This document shows, in pieces, positions 53,530 to 62,390 of a stretch of 64,000 bases of DNA. The translations under genes were made by a program, and so were the position numbers. Below the pieces are notes generated by a model. The model saw only the letters and a list, made by a program, of their open reading frames with translations. It was not told where the DNA came from and ran no database searches. How positions within the stretch are numbered: the stretch's first letter is position 1; each line of letters begins with the position of its first letter. Source of the DNA: Paenarthrobacter nitroguajacolicus. Lineage in GTDB: Bacteria; Actinomycetota; Actinomycetes; Actinomycetales; Micrococcaceae. Location: NCBI RefSeq assembly GCF_029952445.1, contig NZ_JAQPPK010000001.1:124001-188000 (forward strand). Direction: 5' to 3'.

Positions 53530-54618
53530 ATGCCGTCCAAAGAGCTCGCAACCGAGGCCTCGTTTCCAGGCGTCCCGGCCGCTTCCTCCATGCCCGACTG
53601 GTACCCCGCTTTGCTCAACACCGTGGCGCGGGAGGTTCGCACCGGGCGGACCCGCGCCATGGCGGCAGCCAACAGTGAGCTTTTGAATTCTTACTGGACC
53701 ATTGGCCGCCAGCTGGCGGAGCGTGAATCCGAACAAGGCTGGGGCGCCAAAGTAGTCACCCGCTTGTCAGCCGACATCCGGACCCGTTTCCCAGAGGCCA
53801 AAGGCTTCTCCCCCAGGAACCTGCGCTATATGAAGAGCTTCGCCCAAGCATGGCCCGACCTTCCAATGTTGCAAGCGCCGCTTGCAACATTGCCGTGGTA
53901 CCACCAGATCGCCCTGCTGGAAAAGCTCGACGACGCCGCCACGCGGCTCTGGTACGCAGCGGCGGCGGCACAGCACGGCTGGTCGCGTAACGTCTTGGTG
54001 CACCAGATCTCCACGCGCCTGCACGAGCGTTCCGGACAGGCGATTACCAATTTCAAGGCCACCATGGTCCCGGCGGACTCGGACCTCGCCCAGCAGGCCA
54101 CCAAGGATCCCTACGTCTTTGACTTCCTGTCCATGAGTGACCGTCACACCGAACGCGACTTGGAGCTGCAGCTGGTCAAGCACGTCGAAAAATTCCTTTT
54201 GGAACTGGGCCAGGGTTTTGCTTTTGTCGGTGAGCAGGTTCGGCTGGAAATCGCCGGCGACGAATTCTTCGCAGACCTGCTCTTCTACCATCTGAGGTTG
54301 CGCTGCTACATGGTGATCGAACTGAAGGCCGTGAAGTTCGAACCCGGTTTCCTTGGCCAGCTGGGCATGTACATGGCCGCGGTGGACGACCTCCTGGCAC
54401 ACCCTGACGACAAGCCCACCATCGGCCTGCTGCTGTGCAAGGAGAAGAACAGCGTCGTGGCGGAATACGCTTTGCGGGGGTTCCATGCACCGGTGGGTAT
54501 CGCGGAGTGGCGGACTTCCCTTGCCGACTCGTTGCCCGAGGAGTTGGTTGCGAGCCTGCCGAGCATCGAGACCCTGGAAGCTGAGCTGGCAAGTGAAGCG
54601 GCTCGGCTGCAGGGCTAG
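53530..54618 (+). CDS. YhcG-type PDDEXK nuclease domain protein (DUF1016)
   Basis: A 362-residue protein of the YhcG/DUF1016 family. The N-terminal half (PDWYPALLNTVAREVRTGRTRAMAAANSELLNSYWTIGRQLAERE; SARLxxDIRTRFPEAKGFSPRNLRYMKSFAQAWPD) and YHQIALLEKLDD...YAAAAAQHGWSRNVLVHQISTRLHERSG are family signatures. The C-terminal nuclease-like domain has FLELGQGFAFVGEQVRLEIAGDEFFADLLFYHLRLRCYMVIELK (D and ExK residues) and EPGFLGQLGMYMAAVD. Family members are often found beside restriction systems or mobile elements; the role is unproven. ATG 53530 has AGGAG 5 bases upstream. No methylase or restriction subunit is adjacent. Confidence 0.88.
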   Translation: MPSKELATEASFPGVPAASSMPDWYPALLNTVAREVRTGRTRAMAAANSELLNSYWTIGRQLAERESEQGWGAKVVTRLSADIRTRFPEAKGFSPRNLRYMKSFAQAWPDLPMLQAPLATLPWYHQIALLEKLDDAATRLWYAAAAAQHGWSRNVLVHQISTRLHERSGQAITNFKATMVPADSDLAQQATKDPYVFDFLSMSDRHTERDLELQLVKHVEKFLLELGQGFAFVGEQVRLEIAGDEFFADLLFYHLRLRCYMVIELKAVKFEPGFLGQLGMYMAAVDDLLAHPDDKPTIGLLLCKEKNSVVAEYALRGFHAPVGIAEWRTSLADSLPEELVASLPSIETLEAELASEAARLQG

Positions 54619-54874
54619 TTTCAGATGTTGGCCTTGAACCAGGAACAAACATTTTGAGCGGCCAGTTCGGAGGTCACACGCTCGTTTCAGGTGGACTTGT
54701 AGCGTTTAGGCACCTTCATCGGGGATTCGAGGGCGGGTCTTAGGGAATACGTGCACTGAGGAACGCAGGGAGTTCTGAGTCGCGTTAAGTGGGTCCGGAA
54801 GGCGATCGGTTGAGGATCGGCTTACGGGCGAGGTAATCGGGAGCTCCGGACACGACTGGGATGCAGTATTTGCC
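54619..54874. other. Low-GC gene-free stretch before the small-ORF patch
   Basis: In this 256-bp stretch a hand count for 54661-54720 gives 33/60 G+C, below the surrounding genes. From 54779 the plus-strand frame is open into the next ORF (54875) and reads plausibly as protein (LTGEVIGSSGHDWDAVFA), but no ATG, GTG or TTG is in frame there. I see no repeat or terminator. Confidence 0.45.
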
Positions 54875-55201
54875 ATGTTGCTAGGCAGCGGCTGGAGGCT
54901 GACAACCAGTGATGGCCATTCCCTCCTGCCGTCCAGCAGACGTGGTCTTGCCAAATTTGAGGTCTTTGCTGTCTGGCCTGTCGATGGAGTACGCATCAAC
55001 TTCTTCACCGGCCCGGATGGGGTGTTTTTCGACCTCGACCTCCGCGAGTTCATCAACCAAGCAACAGTGGACGGCATAGCCCACGCGTTGAGGAAGCTCG
55101 GAGCCACACTTCTTCGAGACGTTGTGATTAGAGATGAGGGTTCGAGCGGGGCGCCAGTCATTCGCTACACGGTTGCAACTGACCAGTTTGCACTGAGTTG
55201 A
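54875..55201 (+). CDS. Hypothetical protein (108 aa), possible 5' truncation
   Basis: A 108-residue protein, unrecognised, starting MLLGSGWRLTTSDG. It has protein-like alternation (FEVFAVWPVDGVRINFFTGPDGVFFDLDLREFINQATVDGIAHALRKLGATLLRDVVIRDEG). No signal peptide or membrane helix. The same frame upstream to 54779 also looks coding but has no standard start codon after the TGA at 54776-54778, so the original N-terminus may have been lost. It lies in a patch of lower GC with other small unknown ORFs. Confidence 0.5.
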   Translation: MLLGSGWRLTTSDGHSLLPSSRRGLAKFEVFAVWPVDGVRINFFTGPDGVFFDLDLREFINQATVDGIAHALRKLGATLLRDVVIRDEGSSGAPVIRYTVATDQFALS

Positions 55202-55290
55202 ATGCGAGGCCACTTTTATGTGAGGCCGGCCAAAACAACCCCGGCCCCTCCGGTAGAGAATCCCTCGCCGGGTCATGGGAGACTGAGCCG

Positions 55291-55665
55291 ATGATCAATA
55301 CTCGACGCGGAATGATCGTTGCTGCTTTGAAGTCATATGGGGAAGAATCCACGGCCGAATGGGCCCGATCAGCTCCAGGGGACGCGCTTCAAACGACTTT
55401 GACCGTTGCGTCTTGGATTCTGAATTTCGGGCCAACCCAACCCAGCGGCGCAAGCATACTCATCGACAAAGCAATCGCCCTGGCGGGGGTTTGCATACAC
55501 GAAGAGCATCCCCGGGACCTGGCTCAGAAGCGAAGCGACCTCAAAGTATGGAGGGAGATCGCAGCGGAAGACTCGCACACAGCAAATGAAGTCTTGCAAG
55601 GTTTATCCAGCTACGACGTGGTCAGTGATGAGATAAGGGACTTCTGGGCCGAGAAATCCAGCTAG
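55291..55665 (+). CDS. Hypothetical protein (124 aa)
   Basis: A 124-residue unrecognised protein starting MINTRRGMIVAALKSYGEESTAEW. It is predicted mostly helical and ends DVVSDEIRDFWAEKSS. Start ATG 55291 follows GGGAGA about 9 bases upstream, better than an open frame to 55198. No domain identified. It is separated from the next small gene by 68 bp; the patch has low coding density compared with the rest of the window. Confidence 0.5.
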   Translation: MINTRRGMIVAALKSYGEESTAEWARSAPGDALQTTLTVASWILNFGPTQPSGASILIDKAIALAGVCIHEEHPRDLAQKRSDLKVWREIAAEDSHTANEVLQGLSSYDVVSDEIRDFWAEKSS

Positions 55666-55733
55666 CGACATGGTATGACTCCCCTTCGCTTCGCGAACTG
55701 GCAGGCCTTCCGAAAGGAGACCAGTCCGGCGCG

Positions 55734-56021
55734 GTGGACATGTGGACAACTGTCCGCCTTGAACTCAGCCACCCACACGAAAACGATGAAGACGCGGCGA
55801 AGTTTCTCCTCAAATACTGGGCCCGTGAAATCGTCGAAGGGCGAATTGACGTCCTCCCCGGGTCGCGATTCATGTACCGAGTCGGCGGGTTCCCACTGGG
55901 ACAGCCAACGGAGCTGAACGAGCTCGTGTACCTTCTGGGGGTCTGGGACGAAATGCCCCTGCGCCGCGAGCGAACTTCCTCCGAGCTCCTCGGCTTTGCC
56001 CGGACACTTTTGGCCTGCTGA
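55734..56021 (+). CDS. Hypothetical protein (95 aa)
   Basis: A 95-residue protein starting at GTG 55734 (or ATG 55740): VDMWTTVRLELSHPHENDEDAAKFLLKYW, then IDVLPGSRFMYRVGGFPLGQPTELNELVYLLGVWDEMPLRRE and LLGFARTLLAC. I do not recognise it. AAAGGAGA lies at 55713-55720, about 13 bases upstream, an unusually long spacing for either start. The codon choice (mostly G or C in third position) supports real coding. Confidence 0.5.
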   Translation: MDMWTTVRLELSHPHENDEDAAKFLLKYWAREIVEGRIDVLPGSRFMYRVGGFPLGQPTELNELVYLLGVWDEMPLRRERTSSELLGFARTLLAC

Positions 56022-56121
56022 ACCTGATCGAGGCCGCTCGTTGGACCATCGGCTTACTTGCACAACAAATTTGATAAGCGGGCCCCCGCTGGCACCACCT
56101 CGTCGTCCAAGGGAACCCCTG

Positions 56122-56316
56122 CTACTCCGAGAGGTCCACTCCTTCGGCTTCAAAGTGCTGCGCAAGGGTCTTTCCTCGCGGCGTTAGACGCAGCCAAAAG
56201 CCTTCACCCATTGGTCGCCACTCTAGAGCGTCGAGTGCCATCTCCGACCGGATAACCCATGTTTCTGGCGGGGGCGCCCAATCCTTAAACCCCGTCTCCC
56301 CGAGCTCTCCAGGCAC
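56122..56316 (-). CDS. Possible small protein (64 aa)
   Basis: A 64-residue frame on the minus strand, GTG at 56316 with GGAGGGG ending 6 bases upstream. It reads WVIRSEMALDALEWRPMGEGFW then LRLTPRGKTLAQHFEAEGVDLSE, which looks like a small winged or helix-turn-helix tail, but nothing is recognised. A TAG stop lies upstream, so it is not an open continuation of a longer gene. It overlaps no confident gene. Confidence 0.35.
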   Translation of the reverse strand: MPGELGETGFKDWAPPPETWVIRSEMALDALEWRPMGEGFWLRLTPRGKTLAQHFEAEGVDLSE

Positions 56317-56424
56317 CAGGAGCCCCTCCGACTAAACGAAGTGAAGGACCTCCAGAACTACCTGCTTCGTATCTGGGGTAATTGTGCCTCTAGTTCCCCA
56401 CCATACGAAGCCATGGCGCACGAT

Positions 56425-56946
56425 CTACTTGTGACTCGGTAGTTGTGTTCGTCCAGTCTCGTAATGAAGGACGCTGTTGTTTTGCAGCGTGAACAGTTGG
56501 TCGGCGACGTCCTGGGATAAGGTTTCGCTGCAGGATATGGCCAAGAATCGCGGTGACATGACATCGACGATGCATCCGAGCCTGGCGAGCTCAGTGGCCA
56601 ACGGCTGCCAGGCATTCGGCTCATCCGAGTTCAGCAGGACTCTGAAAGTGAAGTTCAGAGCGTCGTGGTTCAGGCCCGTGGCAACGAGGGCGTTCTCTTC
56701 TGATCGCATCACGTTTACCCGGTCGCCAAAGTTGATGTTGTAGAGATAGGCAGGCACGGCGAGAACAGTCGCAGTGCCGTCTGTTTCGACGCGTCCGCGC
56801 AGTCCTTCCCACATTTGCTCAGCGCCTGGTTCAGGGGGCAGTGCAAACCATAGAGTCTCCGGCGCTTCTAAGGCTTCGGGAAGAGGCTGCAGCGAGCCGC
56901 CAAGCCAGTGTGCCACCACGCTGGGGTGTTGCCGATAATCAGTCAC
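56425..56946 (-). CDS. DUF4265-like protein
   Basis: A 173-residue protein. The order of features resembles DUF4265: an initial beta section ETLWFALPPEPG, TVLAVPAYLYNINFGDRVNVMRSEENALVATG (PFY-x-GDxV-like strand), FTFRVLLNSDEPNAWQPLATELARLGCIVDVMSPRFLAISC and a C-terminal VADQLFTLQNNSVLHYETG. Function of the family is unknown; members turn up near toxin/immunity loci, which is suggestive only. It starts at ATG 56946. The assignment rests on recalled similarity, not on a search. Confidence 0.5.
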   Translation of the reverse strand: MTDYRQHPSVVAHWLGGSLQPLPEALEAPETLWFALPPEPGAEQMWEGLRGRVETDGTATVLAVPAYLYNINFGDRVNVMRSEENALVATGLNHDALNFTFRVLLNSDEPNAWQPLATELARLGCIVDVMSPRFLAISCSETLSQDVADQLFTLQNNSVLHYETGRTQLPSHK

Positions 56947-57072
56947 TAGCTGAGACTACCGAACAAAGGTTTGCAAGAAGCCCTGGCGCGTCGACGCGGA
57001 AAGGTTCAGCGTGGGGCATCGCTACCTCGTCCGTCTGCTAATAATGTCAGTGCCTCCTGCCAGAGTTAGTAC

Positions 57073-58386
57073 ATGGAACGGAATCGGGAAAGGCAGGCAA
57101 GTGCAGCACTGACGGCTGCACTCGTAGCTGCTGATCCTGTGACTCCCAGCACGGTAAGCAGGGATCTCATCAACCAGTTGCGCGTGCTGGAGGACATGAA
57201 GTCGGCCATCACAGGTTTGCAGGCCAAGATCACTGTGGCCTTTGACATGGCCCAAAGGGCTGAACAGGCTGAGGCAGGGGTACCGGCATCCGAGCGCGGC
57301 AAGGGTGTCGGAGCTCAGGTCGCCTTGGCCCGGCGGGAATCCCCGAACCGGGGCTCCAGGCTTCTTGGTTTTGCCAAGGCACTGGTCACCGAAATGCCGC
57401 ACACCATGGCCGCTCTGGACGCGGGCCTGTTGAATGAGTGGCGGGCCACGCTGCTCGTCAAAGAAACAGCCTGCTTGTCTGTTGAGGACCGGGGCGCGGT
57501 TGATGCAGAACTGGCAGCCGACACCGGGACTTTCGACGACGCCGGGGACAAGGCCATCATCGCCGCCGCAAAGGCCGCGGCATATCGGCGTGATCCGCGC
57601 TCGGTAACCCAGCGGGCGGCCCATGCCGCGGAGGAGCGAAGAGTGAGTCTCCGTCCTGCACCGGACACCATGACGATCCTTACCGCCCTGCTCCCGGTCG
57701 CCCAAGGTGTTGCAGCCTACGCGGCACTGACTCGCGCCGCTGACTCGGCGCGCTCCCGCCCCGGTGGGGAGGAACGTGGACGGGGTCAGATTATGGCTGA
57801 CACCCTCGTTGAACGGATCACTGGTTCTTCCGCGGGCTATTCAGGAATAGACCTGCAACTCGTGATGACAGACCGCTCCCTCTTCGCGGGTGATCCCGAA
57901 CCGGCGCGTCTGACCGGCTACGGGATTGTTCCTGCTGAATGGGCCCGGAACCTCGTGGCCCAAGGTAAGGAAGCGAGTGCTCCCGCGGACTTCTACCAGG
58001 ACTTCAATGTCTGGCTTCGTCGTCTCTACACGGCCCCTGGAACTGGTGAACTGCTGGCTGTGGACTCCCGGGCCCGCTTCTTTCCCCCGGGTATGCGCCG
58101 CTTCATAGAAGCACGCGACAACCTATGCCGCACGGCTTACTGCGATGCGCCCATCCGCCACATCGACCACATTGTCCCGTGGCACCAGGGCGGACCCACC
58201 AGGCTGGACAACGGCGCCGGGCTCTGCGAAGCCTGCAACCACACCAAAGAGCGCCCCGGCTGGGCCAGCAGGACAATCCCTGGTGCCGTCCATAGCCTGG
58301 AGCTCACGACGCCCACCGGCCATAGCTACCGCTCTCAGGCTCCTCCCCTGCCCGGGCACCGGCATGTCGCCTCGGACAGCCCCTGA
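57073..58386 (+). CDS. DUF222-HNH endonuclease domain protein
   Basis: A 437-residue protein with an N-terminal DUF222 region (about residues 30-300, with [53 protein letters not shown] typical) and a C-terminal HNH nuclease: [46 protein letters not shown] (about 345-395), containing the HxxHIV..HQGG..N..LC..CN..K core. Such proteins are present in many copies in Arthrobacter-like genomes and seem to be selfish or defence-linked; their function is not known. The ATG start is clear. It is convergent with the iron ABC operon (34 bp). Confidence 0.92.
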   Translation: MERNRERQASAALTAALVAADPVTPSTVSRDLINQLRVLEDMKSAITGLQAKITVAFDMAQRAEQAEAGVPASERGKGVGAQVALARRESPNRGSRLLGFAKALVTEMPHTMAALDAGLLNEWRATLLVKETACLSVEDRGAVDAELAADTGTFDDAGDKAIIAAAKAAAYRRDPRSVTQRAAHAAEERRVSLRPAPDTMTILTALLPVAQGVAAYAALTRAADSARSRPGGEERGRGQIMADTLVERITGSSAGYSGIDLQLVMTDRSLFAGDPEPARLTGYGIVPAEWARNLVAQGKEASAPADFYQDFNVWLRRLYTAPGTGELLAVDSRARFFPPGMRRFIEARDNLCRTAYCDAPIRHIDHIVPWHQGGPTRLDNGAGLCEACNHTKERPGWASRTIPGAVHSLELTTPTGHSYRSQAPPLPGHRHVASDSP

Positions 58387-58420
58387 GCTCATCAACAACG
58401 CTCCCGCCAACTGCGGAGCG

Positions 58421-59587
58421 CTACTCACCGGCTGGAAATGCCACGCCTTCCCCCACCACGCGAAGGCAGAGTTCTGTGCCCGGTTTGGTGATCGACGCAT
58501 TCCAGTGCCTGATGGTGATGATCTCGCCGCCACCCGGGTAACGGTGGCGTTGCCCCTGCCCCGCGCCATCCTGGGCTGTGTATGCACCCAGCTTGATGCG
58601 GACCGTTGTTTCCGGACCAAAGTAGTCAGTATCGACTACCACACCGCGGATGGGGCCGTCCGGTGCAATCCGGATTTGTTCCGGGCGCAGCATGAGCTGC
58701 ACTTTGCCTTGCGCAGGTGGTCGACGCACGGCAATGCCACCAAGGGAGCACGTCGCCAGCGAGCCCTCCATCCAGGCATCAAGAATCACGGCTTCGCCAA
58801 GGAACTCGGCCGTCGCCCGGTCGGCCGGACGTGTGTAGACCACAAACGGATTACCTATCTGTGCCAGGCGCCCGCCACGCATGATGGCCACCTGATCCGC
58901 GAAAGACAACGCTTCAGCCTGATCGTGGGTGACCAGGATGGTGGTCACCCCGGCCGCGTTTAGGACTTTCGCTACGGCACGGCGCGTGGCAACCCGCAAG
59001 CCGGCATCCAGTGCCGAGAACGGCTCATCCAAGAGCATCAGTTCCGGCTCCCGGGCCAGCGCGCGGGCAAGGGCAACACGCTGCTGTTGGCCACCGGACA
59101 GCTGATGCGGGCGACGCTTCGCCATGGACGGGTCCAGGGACACCATCTCCAGCAGTTCCTCGACGCGCGACTTCACGGCGCGGCGGCCGCCGTCGAGCTT
59201 GCCGGAATCCAACCCGAAGGCGACGTTCTGGCCGACCGTCAGGTGCGGGAACAGTGCACCGTCCTGGGCGACGTACCCCACGTGGCGCTTGTGCGCGGGG
59301 ACCTGGACCCCGTCGCCTGCCACGGGGGTCCCGTTCAGGCTGATGGTCCCGGTGTTGGGGTGTTCGAAGCCTGCAATGAGCCGCAGCAGAGTAGTTTTTC
59401 CGGAGCCTGAAGGCCCCACGATGGCAGTGGTTCCACCGCGTGCGACGGAGAGGTTGACTCCCTTGAGCACGGCCTGTGCCCCGAAGTTCTTAGTGACTTC
59501 GGAGATATCCAGGTGCGAATTCGTGGTCGGGGCCACGGAGGGGGCTACCCGCGGGGACGGGAGCCTGGAAGGGGCTTGTTCTGTCAC
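58421..59587 (-). CDS. fbpC: Ferric-iron ABC transporter ATP-binding protein
   Basis: A 388-residue ABC ATPase. Walker A GPSGSGKTTLLRLIAG near residue 58; Q-loop; signature LSGGQQQRVALARALA near 160; Walker B ELMLLDEPFSALDA; switch His THDQAEALS. A C-terminal regulatory TOBE-like domain from about residue 260 (VQLMLRPEQIRIAPDG, VDTDYFGPETTVRIKLG) makes it the iron/sulfate/spermidine type. The gene overlaps the permease (ATGA). With the fused permease and the binding lipoprotein it forms a complete ferric importer. Confidence 0.92.
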   Translation of the reverse strand: MTEQAPSRLPSPRVAPSVAPTTNSHLDISEVTKNFGAQAVLKGVNLSVARGGTTAIVGPSGSGKTTLLRLIAGFEHPNTGTISLNGTPVAGDGVQVPAHKRHVGYVAQDGALFPHLTVGQNVAFGLDSGKLDGGRRAVKSRVEELLEMVSLDPSMAKRRPHQLSGGQQQRVALARALAREPELMLLDEPFSALDAGLRVATRRAVAKVLNAAGVTTILVTHDQAEALSFADQVAIMRGGRLAQIGNPFVVYTRPADRATAEFLGEAVILDAWMEGSLATCSLGGIAVRRPPAQGKVQLMLRPEQIRIAPDGPIRGVVVDTDYFGPETTVRIKLGAYTAQDGAGQGQRHRYPGGGEIITIRHWNASITKPGTELCLRVVGEGVAFPAGE

Positions 59588-61182
59588 TGTCCGGCTACTT
59601 TCTTGGACTGTTGGAAGAGCAGGTATGTCATGGGGGCCGAGAGCAGGATCATGAGCAGGGCGTATGGGGCGGCCCCGGTGTAGTCGATTTCGCTGCTCTT
59701 GCTCCAGAACTCCGTTGCCAGGGTTCGCGTGCCGTTGGGCGCCAAAAGGAGTGTGGCTGTGAGTTCATTGACAATTGCGAGGAAGACCAGTGCCGCTCCC
59801 CCGGCCGCGGCCGGGGCTGTCAGGCGCAACGTCACCCGGAAGAATGACACCAAAGGAGCCTTACCCAGGGACTGGGCGGCCTCATCAAGTTCCTTGGGGG
59901 CCTGGGCAAGGCCCGAGCGAAGGTTAACCAGGGCCCGGGGAAGGAACAGCAAAACATAGGCGGCCACCAGGACTCCGGCCGTCTGGTAAACCCCCGGTAC
60001 CACCCGGATGCTGACGGTTACGAAGGCCAGGCCAACCACTATCCCCGGCAGCGAACTGGTGACGTAATTGGATAGTTCCAGCAGCTTGCTGAACCAGCTT
60101 GGGTGCCTGACAGCGAGGTAGGCCATGGGGAACGCGACCACGATGGTCACTGCCGCCCCGATGGCCCCGTACAGAAGAGTCTGCAGGAGGGCGGGCATGA
60201 ATTCCTCGGCAGCCCAGACCTCCGAGCCGCCTGCCATCACCCATTTCAGGACGAACCAGAGCGGCAGGCCAAACGCCAGTGCCGTCAGCGCCAGAAGGCC
60301 CAGTTGGGCCGGCAGTTGGTAACCGCCCAGTGGCAACTGCGTGGTCTTGCCCTGCGCACCCGATCCGATACGGGCATAGCGCGCACTGCCGCGGCTTTTC
60401 ACTTCGGCAAGGAGCAGGAAAAGGCAGAGCACAACCAGGACGCTGGCCAGCATGTTTCCGGCCGTTCCGTTGAACGTCGACTGGAATTGGACCATGATCG
60501 CCGTCGTGAAGGTGTCGAAACGGATCATGGCGAAGGCGCCGTATTCGGCCAAAAGGTGCAGTCCTACGAGCAGCGCCCCGCCGGTCATGGCGATACGCAG
60601 TTGCGGCAGCACCACCCGGAAGAAAACGGCCCACGGACCAAGTCCCAGGGAGGCGGCAGATTGTTCGATCGCGGGGTCCAGGCGGCCAAGGGTGGCAGCG
60701 GCCGGTATGTACACCAGGGGAAAGTAGGAAAGGGTCGAAATCAGCACCCCGGACCAGAGGCCCTCAAGTGATGGCACGGCCGAAACCCATGAATAGCTGT
60801 TGACGAAGGCCGGGATGGCCAGCGGAGCGGCCAGAGCAACGGCCCACCAGCGGCGTCCGCGCAAGGTGGTCCGTTCTACAAGCCAGGCGCCCCCAACGCC
60901 GAACAGCAGGCAAAGCGGGATGGTGATCAGCGTCAGCAGGACGGTATTGAGCAGCAGCTCGCCAACGCGCGGGCGAACAATAAGTTCGACGGCGGTATCC
61001 CACCCTGTCGTGACGGTCATGTAGACCACGTAGCCCAGGGGAAGAAGGGAAAACAGGGCGATCAATACGGCCAGGAGGGACACAGTGGAAACGCCGAAAG
61101 GCGGGCGAGGGCGCTTGTCCCTGCCCGCCGTCGTCGTGCTTTCCGTTCCTTGTGGTCGGGAAGCCGATAGGTCAGTGCTCAC
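59584..61182 (-). CDS. fbpB: Ferric-iron ABC transporter permease (fused two-domain)
   Basis: A 532-residue permease made of two BPD_transp_1 domains in one chain, as in FbpB/HitB. The EAA-loop-like sequences are AEQSAASLGLGPWAVFFRVVLPQLRIAMTGG in the first half and ELDEAAQSLGKAPLVSFFRVTLRLTAPAAAGG in the second. Twelve predicted membrane helices. It is 4 bp after the binding protein gene (61187-62245) and overlaps the ATPase gene. Confidence 0.93.
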   Translation of the reverse strand: MSTDLSASRPQGTESTTTAGRDKRPRPPFGVSTVSLLAVLIALFSLLPLGYVVYMTVTTGWDTAVELIVRPRVGELLLNTVLLTLITIPLCLLFGVGGAWLVERTTLRGRRWWAVALAAPLAIPAFVNSYSWVSAVPSLEGLWSGVLISTLSYFPLVYIPAAATLGRLDPAIEQSAASLGLGPWAVFFRVVLPQLRIAMTGGALLVGLHLLAEYGAFAMIRFDTFTTAIMVQFQSTFNGTAGNMLASVLVVLCLFLLLAEVKSRGSARYARIGSGAQGKTTQLPLGGYQLPAQLGLLALTALAFGLPLWFVLKWVMAGGSEVWAAEEFMPALLQTLLYGAIGAAVTIVVAFPMAYLAVRHPSWFSKLLELSNYVTSSLPGIVVGLAFVTVSIRVVPGVYQTAGVLVAAYVLLFLPRALVNLRSGLAQAPKELDEAAQSLGKAPLVSFFRVTLRLTAPAAAGGAALVFLAIVNELTATLLLAPNGTRTLATEFWSKSSEIDYTGAAPYALLMILLSAPMTYLLFQQSKKVAGQ

Positions 61183-61186
61183 AGAA

Positions 61187-62245
61187 CTAGAGGAGTCCTG
61201 CCTTGGTCATCAGCTCGGTGACCTTGGCGGAGTTCAGCTTGGCCGGGTCCACGGTGGGAGCCTGCAGGTCCTTGATCGGAGTGAGCTTGGCGTTGGCATC
61301 AACCTGCGAGGCGATGGCGTACTCGAAGGAGGTGCCGTTCTTCAAGACTTCCTGGCCCTGCTTGCCCGTGATGAACTTCAGGAAAGCCTGTGCTGCGGCC
61401 GCGTTCTTCGCGGACTTGAGCACACCGCCACCGGAGACGGAGAGGAAAGCTCCCGGGTCCTGGTTCTTGAAGAAGTACGGCGTGACGTTCTTGGAGTTCT
61501 CGCCGGTCTTGGCCTGGTCGCCGTAGTAGTAGTAGTGGTAGATCAGTGCGGCGTCGACTTCACCGGCATTGACTGCCTTCATGGCGGTGCTGTTGCCCTT
61601 GTAGGCCTTGAAGTTTTCCTTCATGCCCTTGAGCCATTCCTCGGTTGCTGCTTCGCCCTTAAGCTCAAGCAGCGCGGCGACAATCGCCTGGAAGTCGGCG
61701 CCGGACGGCGACGCTGCCCACTTGCCCTTCCACTCCGGCTTGGCCAAATCGAGCATCGACTTGGGCAGCTGGTCGTCGCTGATCTTGTTCTTGTCGTACA
61801 CCAGGACGGTGGAGCGGGCGGCGATGCCCGTCCACTTGCCGGTGGACGGACGGAACTCGGCGGGGACCTGGTCCAGGGTTGCCTTGTCCACATCCGCGAA
61901 AAGTCCTGCGTTCTCTACCTGCGCCATTGCCGGTGAGTTCTCAGTCAGGAAGACGTCAACCGGTGAAGCCTGGCCTTCCTGGACGATCTGGTTGGACAGT
62001 TCGGTATCCGACCCTTGGCGAATGGTGACCTTGACCCCGGTCTCCTTGGTGAAAGCATCCACCCATTCCTTGGTCAGGGTGTCGTGCTGGGCGTTGTAAA
62101 CCGTGATTTCGCCGGACACTTCACCTGCAGAGGCGGAACCGGAGGCAGCGGGGGCATTGCCGGCGTTGGAGCCACAGGCCGTGAGGCCGAGTGCTGCCGT
62201 GGCGGCGAGGGCGATCCCAGCCAGCGCTTTTTTGGGGATGTTCAT
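61187..62245 (-). CDS. fbpA: Ferric-iron ABC transporter substrate-binding lipoprotein
   Basis: A 352-residue periplasmic-binding-protein-like lipoprotein. Signal peptide with lipobox GLTACG (Cys about residue 24). Mature protein: GEITVYNAQHDTLTKEWVDAFTKETGVKVTIRQGSDTELSNQIVQEG, then VFLTENSPAMAQVENAG, and DAALIYHYYYYGDQ (the YY motif in the place of the iron-binding tyrosines of FbpA). ATG 62245 is the correct start: the 47 residues upstream in frame have no signal-peptide logic and overlap the iron box. It is followed by the permease and ATPase. Confidence 0.92.
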   Translation of the reverse strand: MNIPKKALAGIALAATAALGLTACGSNAGNAPAASGSASAGEVSGEITVYNAQHDTLTKEWVDAFTKETGVKVTIRQGSDTELSNQIVQEGQASPVDVFLTENSPAMAQVENAGLFADVDKATLDQVPAEFRPSTGKWTGIAARSTVLVYDKNKISDDQLPKSMLDLAKPEWKGKWAASPSGADFQAIVAALLELKGEAATEEWLKGMKENFKAYKGNSTAMKAVNAGEVDAALIYHYYYYGDQAKTGENSKNVTPYFFKNQDPGAFLSVSGGGVLKSAKNAAAAQAFLKFITGKQGQEVLKNGTSFEYAIASQVDANAKLTPIKDLQAPTVDPAKLNSAKVTELMTKAGLL

Positions 62246-62310
62246 TGGAGGGCTACTTTCTGCGAACAAATCTCTTGGGGGACCTTCGTCCGTGCAGGCC
62301 TGAGTGTTGG

Positions 62311-62349
62311 GAAGGCTTGCTTCTGTAAGAGTAGGTAAGGCTTGCCTAT
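62311..62349 (-). promoter_or_regulatory. DtxR/IdeR-like iron box(es) upstream of the iron ABC operon
   Basis: TAGGTAAGGCTTGCCTA (62332-62348) resembles the DtxR/IdeR consensus TTAGGTTAGGCTAACCTAA, with both outer half-site ends conserved, and is near-palindromic. A second, poorer copy GAAGGCTTGCTTC lies at 62311-62323; the shared AAGGCTTGC cores are 25 bp apart. They lie 66-104 bp upstream of fbpA, where an iron-dependent repressor would act. Confidence 0.65.
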
Positions 62350-62390
62350 GCGCAAAGCTGGATGAGCCGAAAGTGACAAGGATCACGATA

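Noticed and set aside
53767..54648. Minus-strand open frame (293 codons) opposite the YhcG-type gene
   Set aside because: Antisense to a recognisable protein; no domain.
54706..55161. Minus-strand open frame of 151 codons in the small-ORF patch
   Set aside because: Ser/Arg-rich translation typical of a shadow frame, opposite a more protein-like plus-strand ORF.
53470..58386. Prophage or integrated element
   Set aside because: No integrase, transposase, phage structural gene, tRNA or flanking direct repeats were seen in the region; only lower GC and small ORFs.
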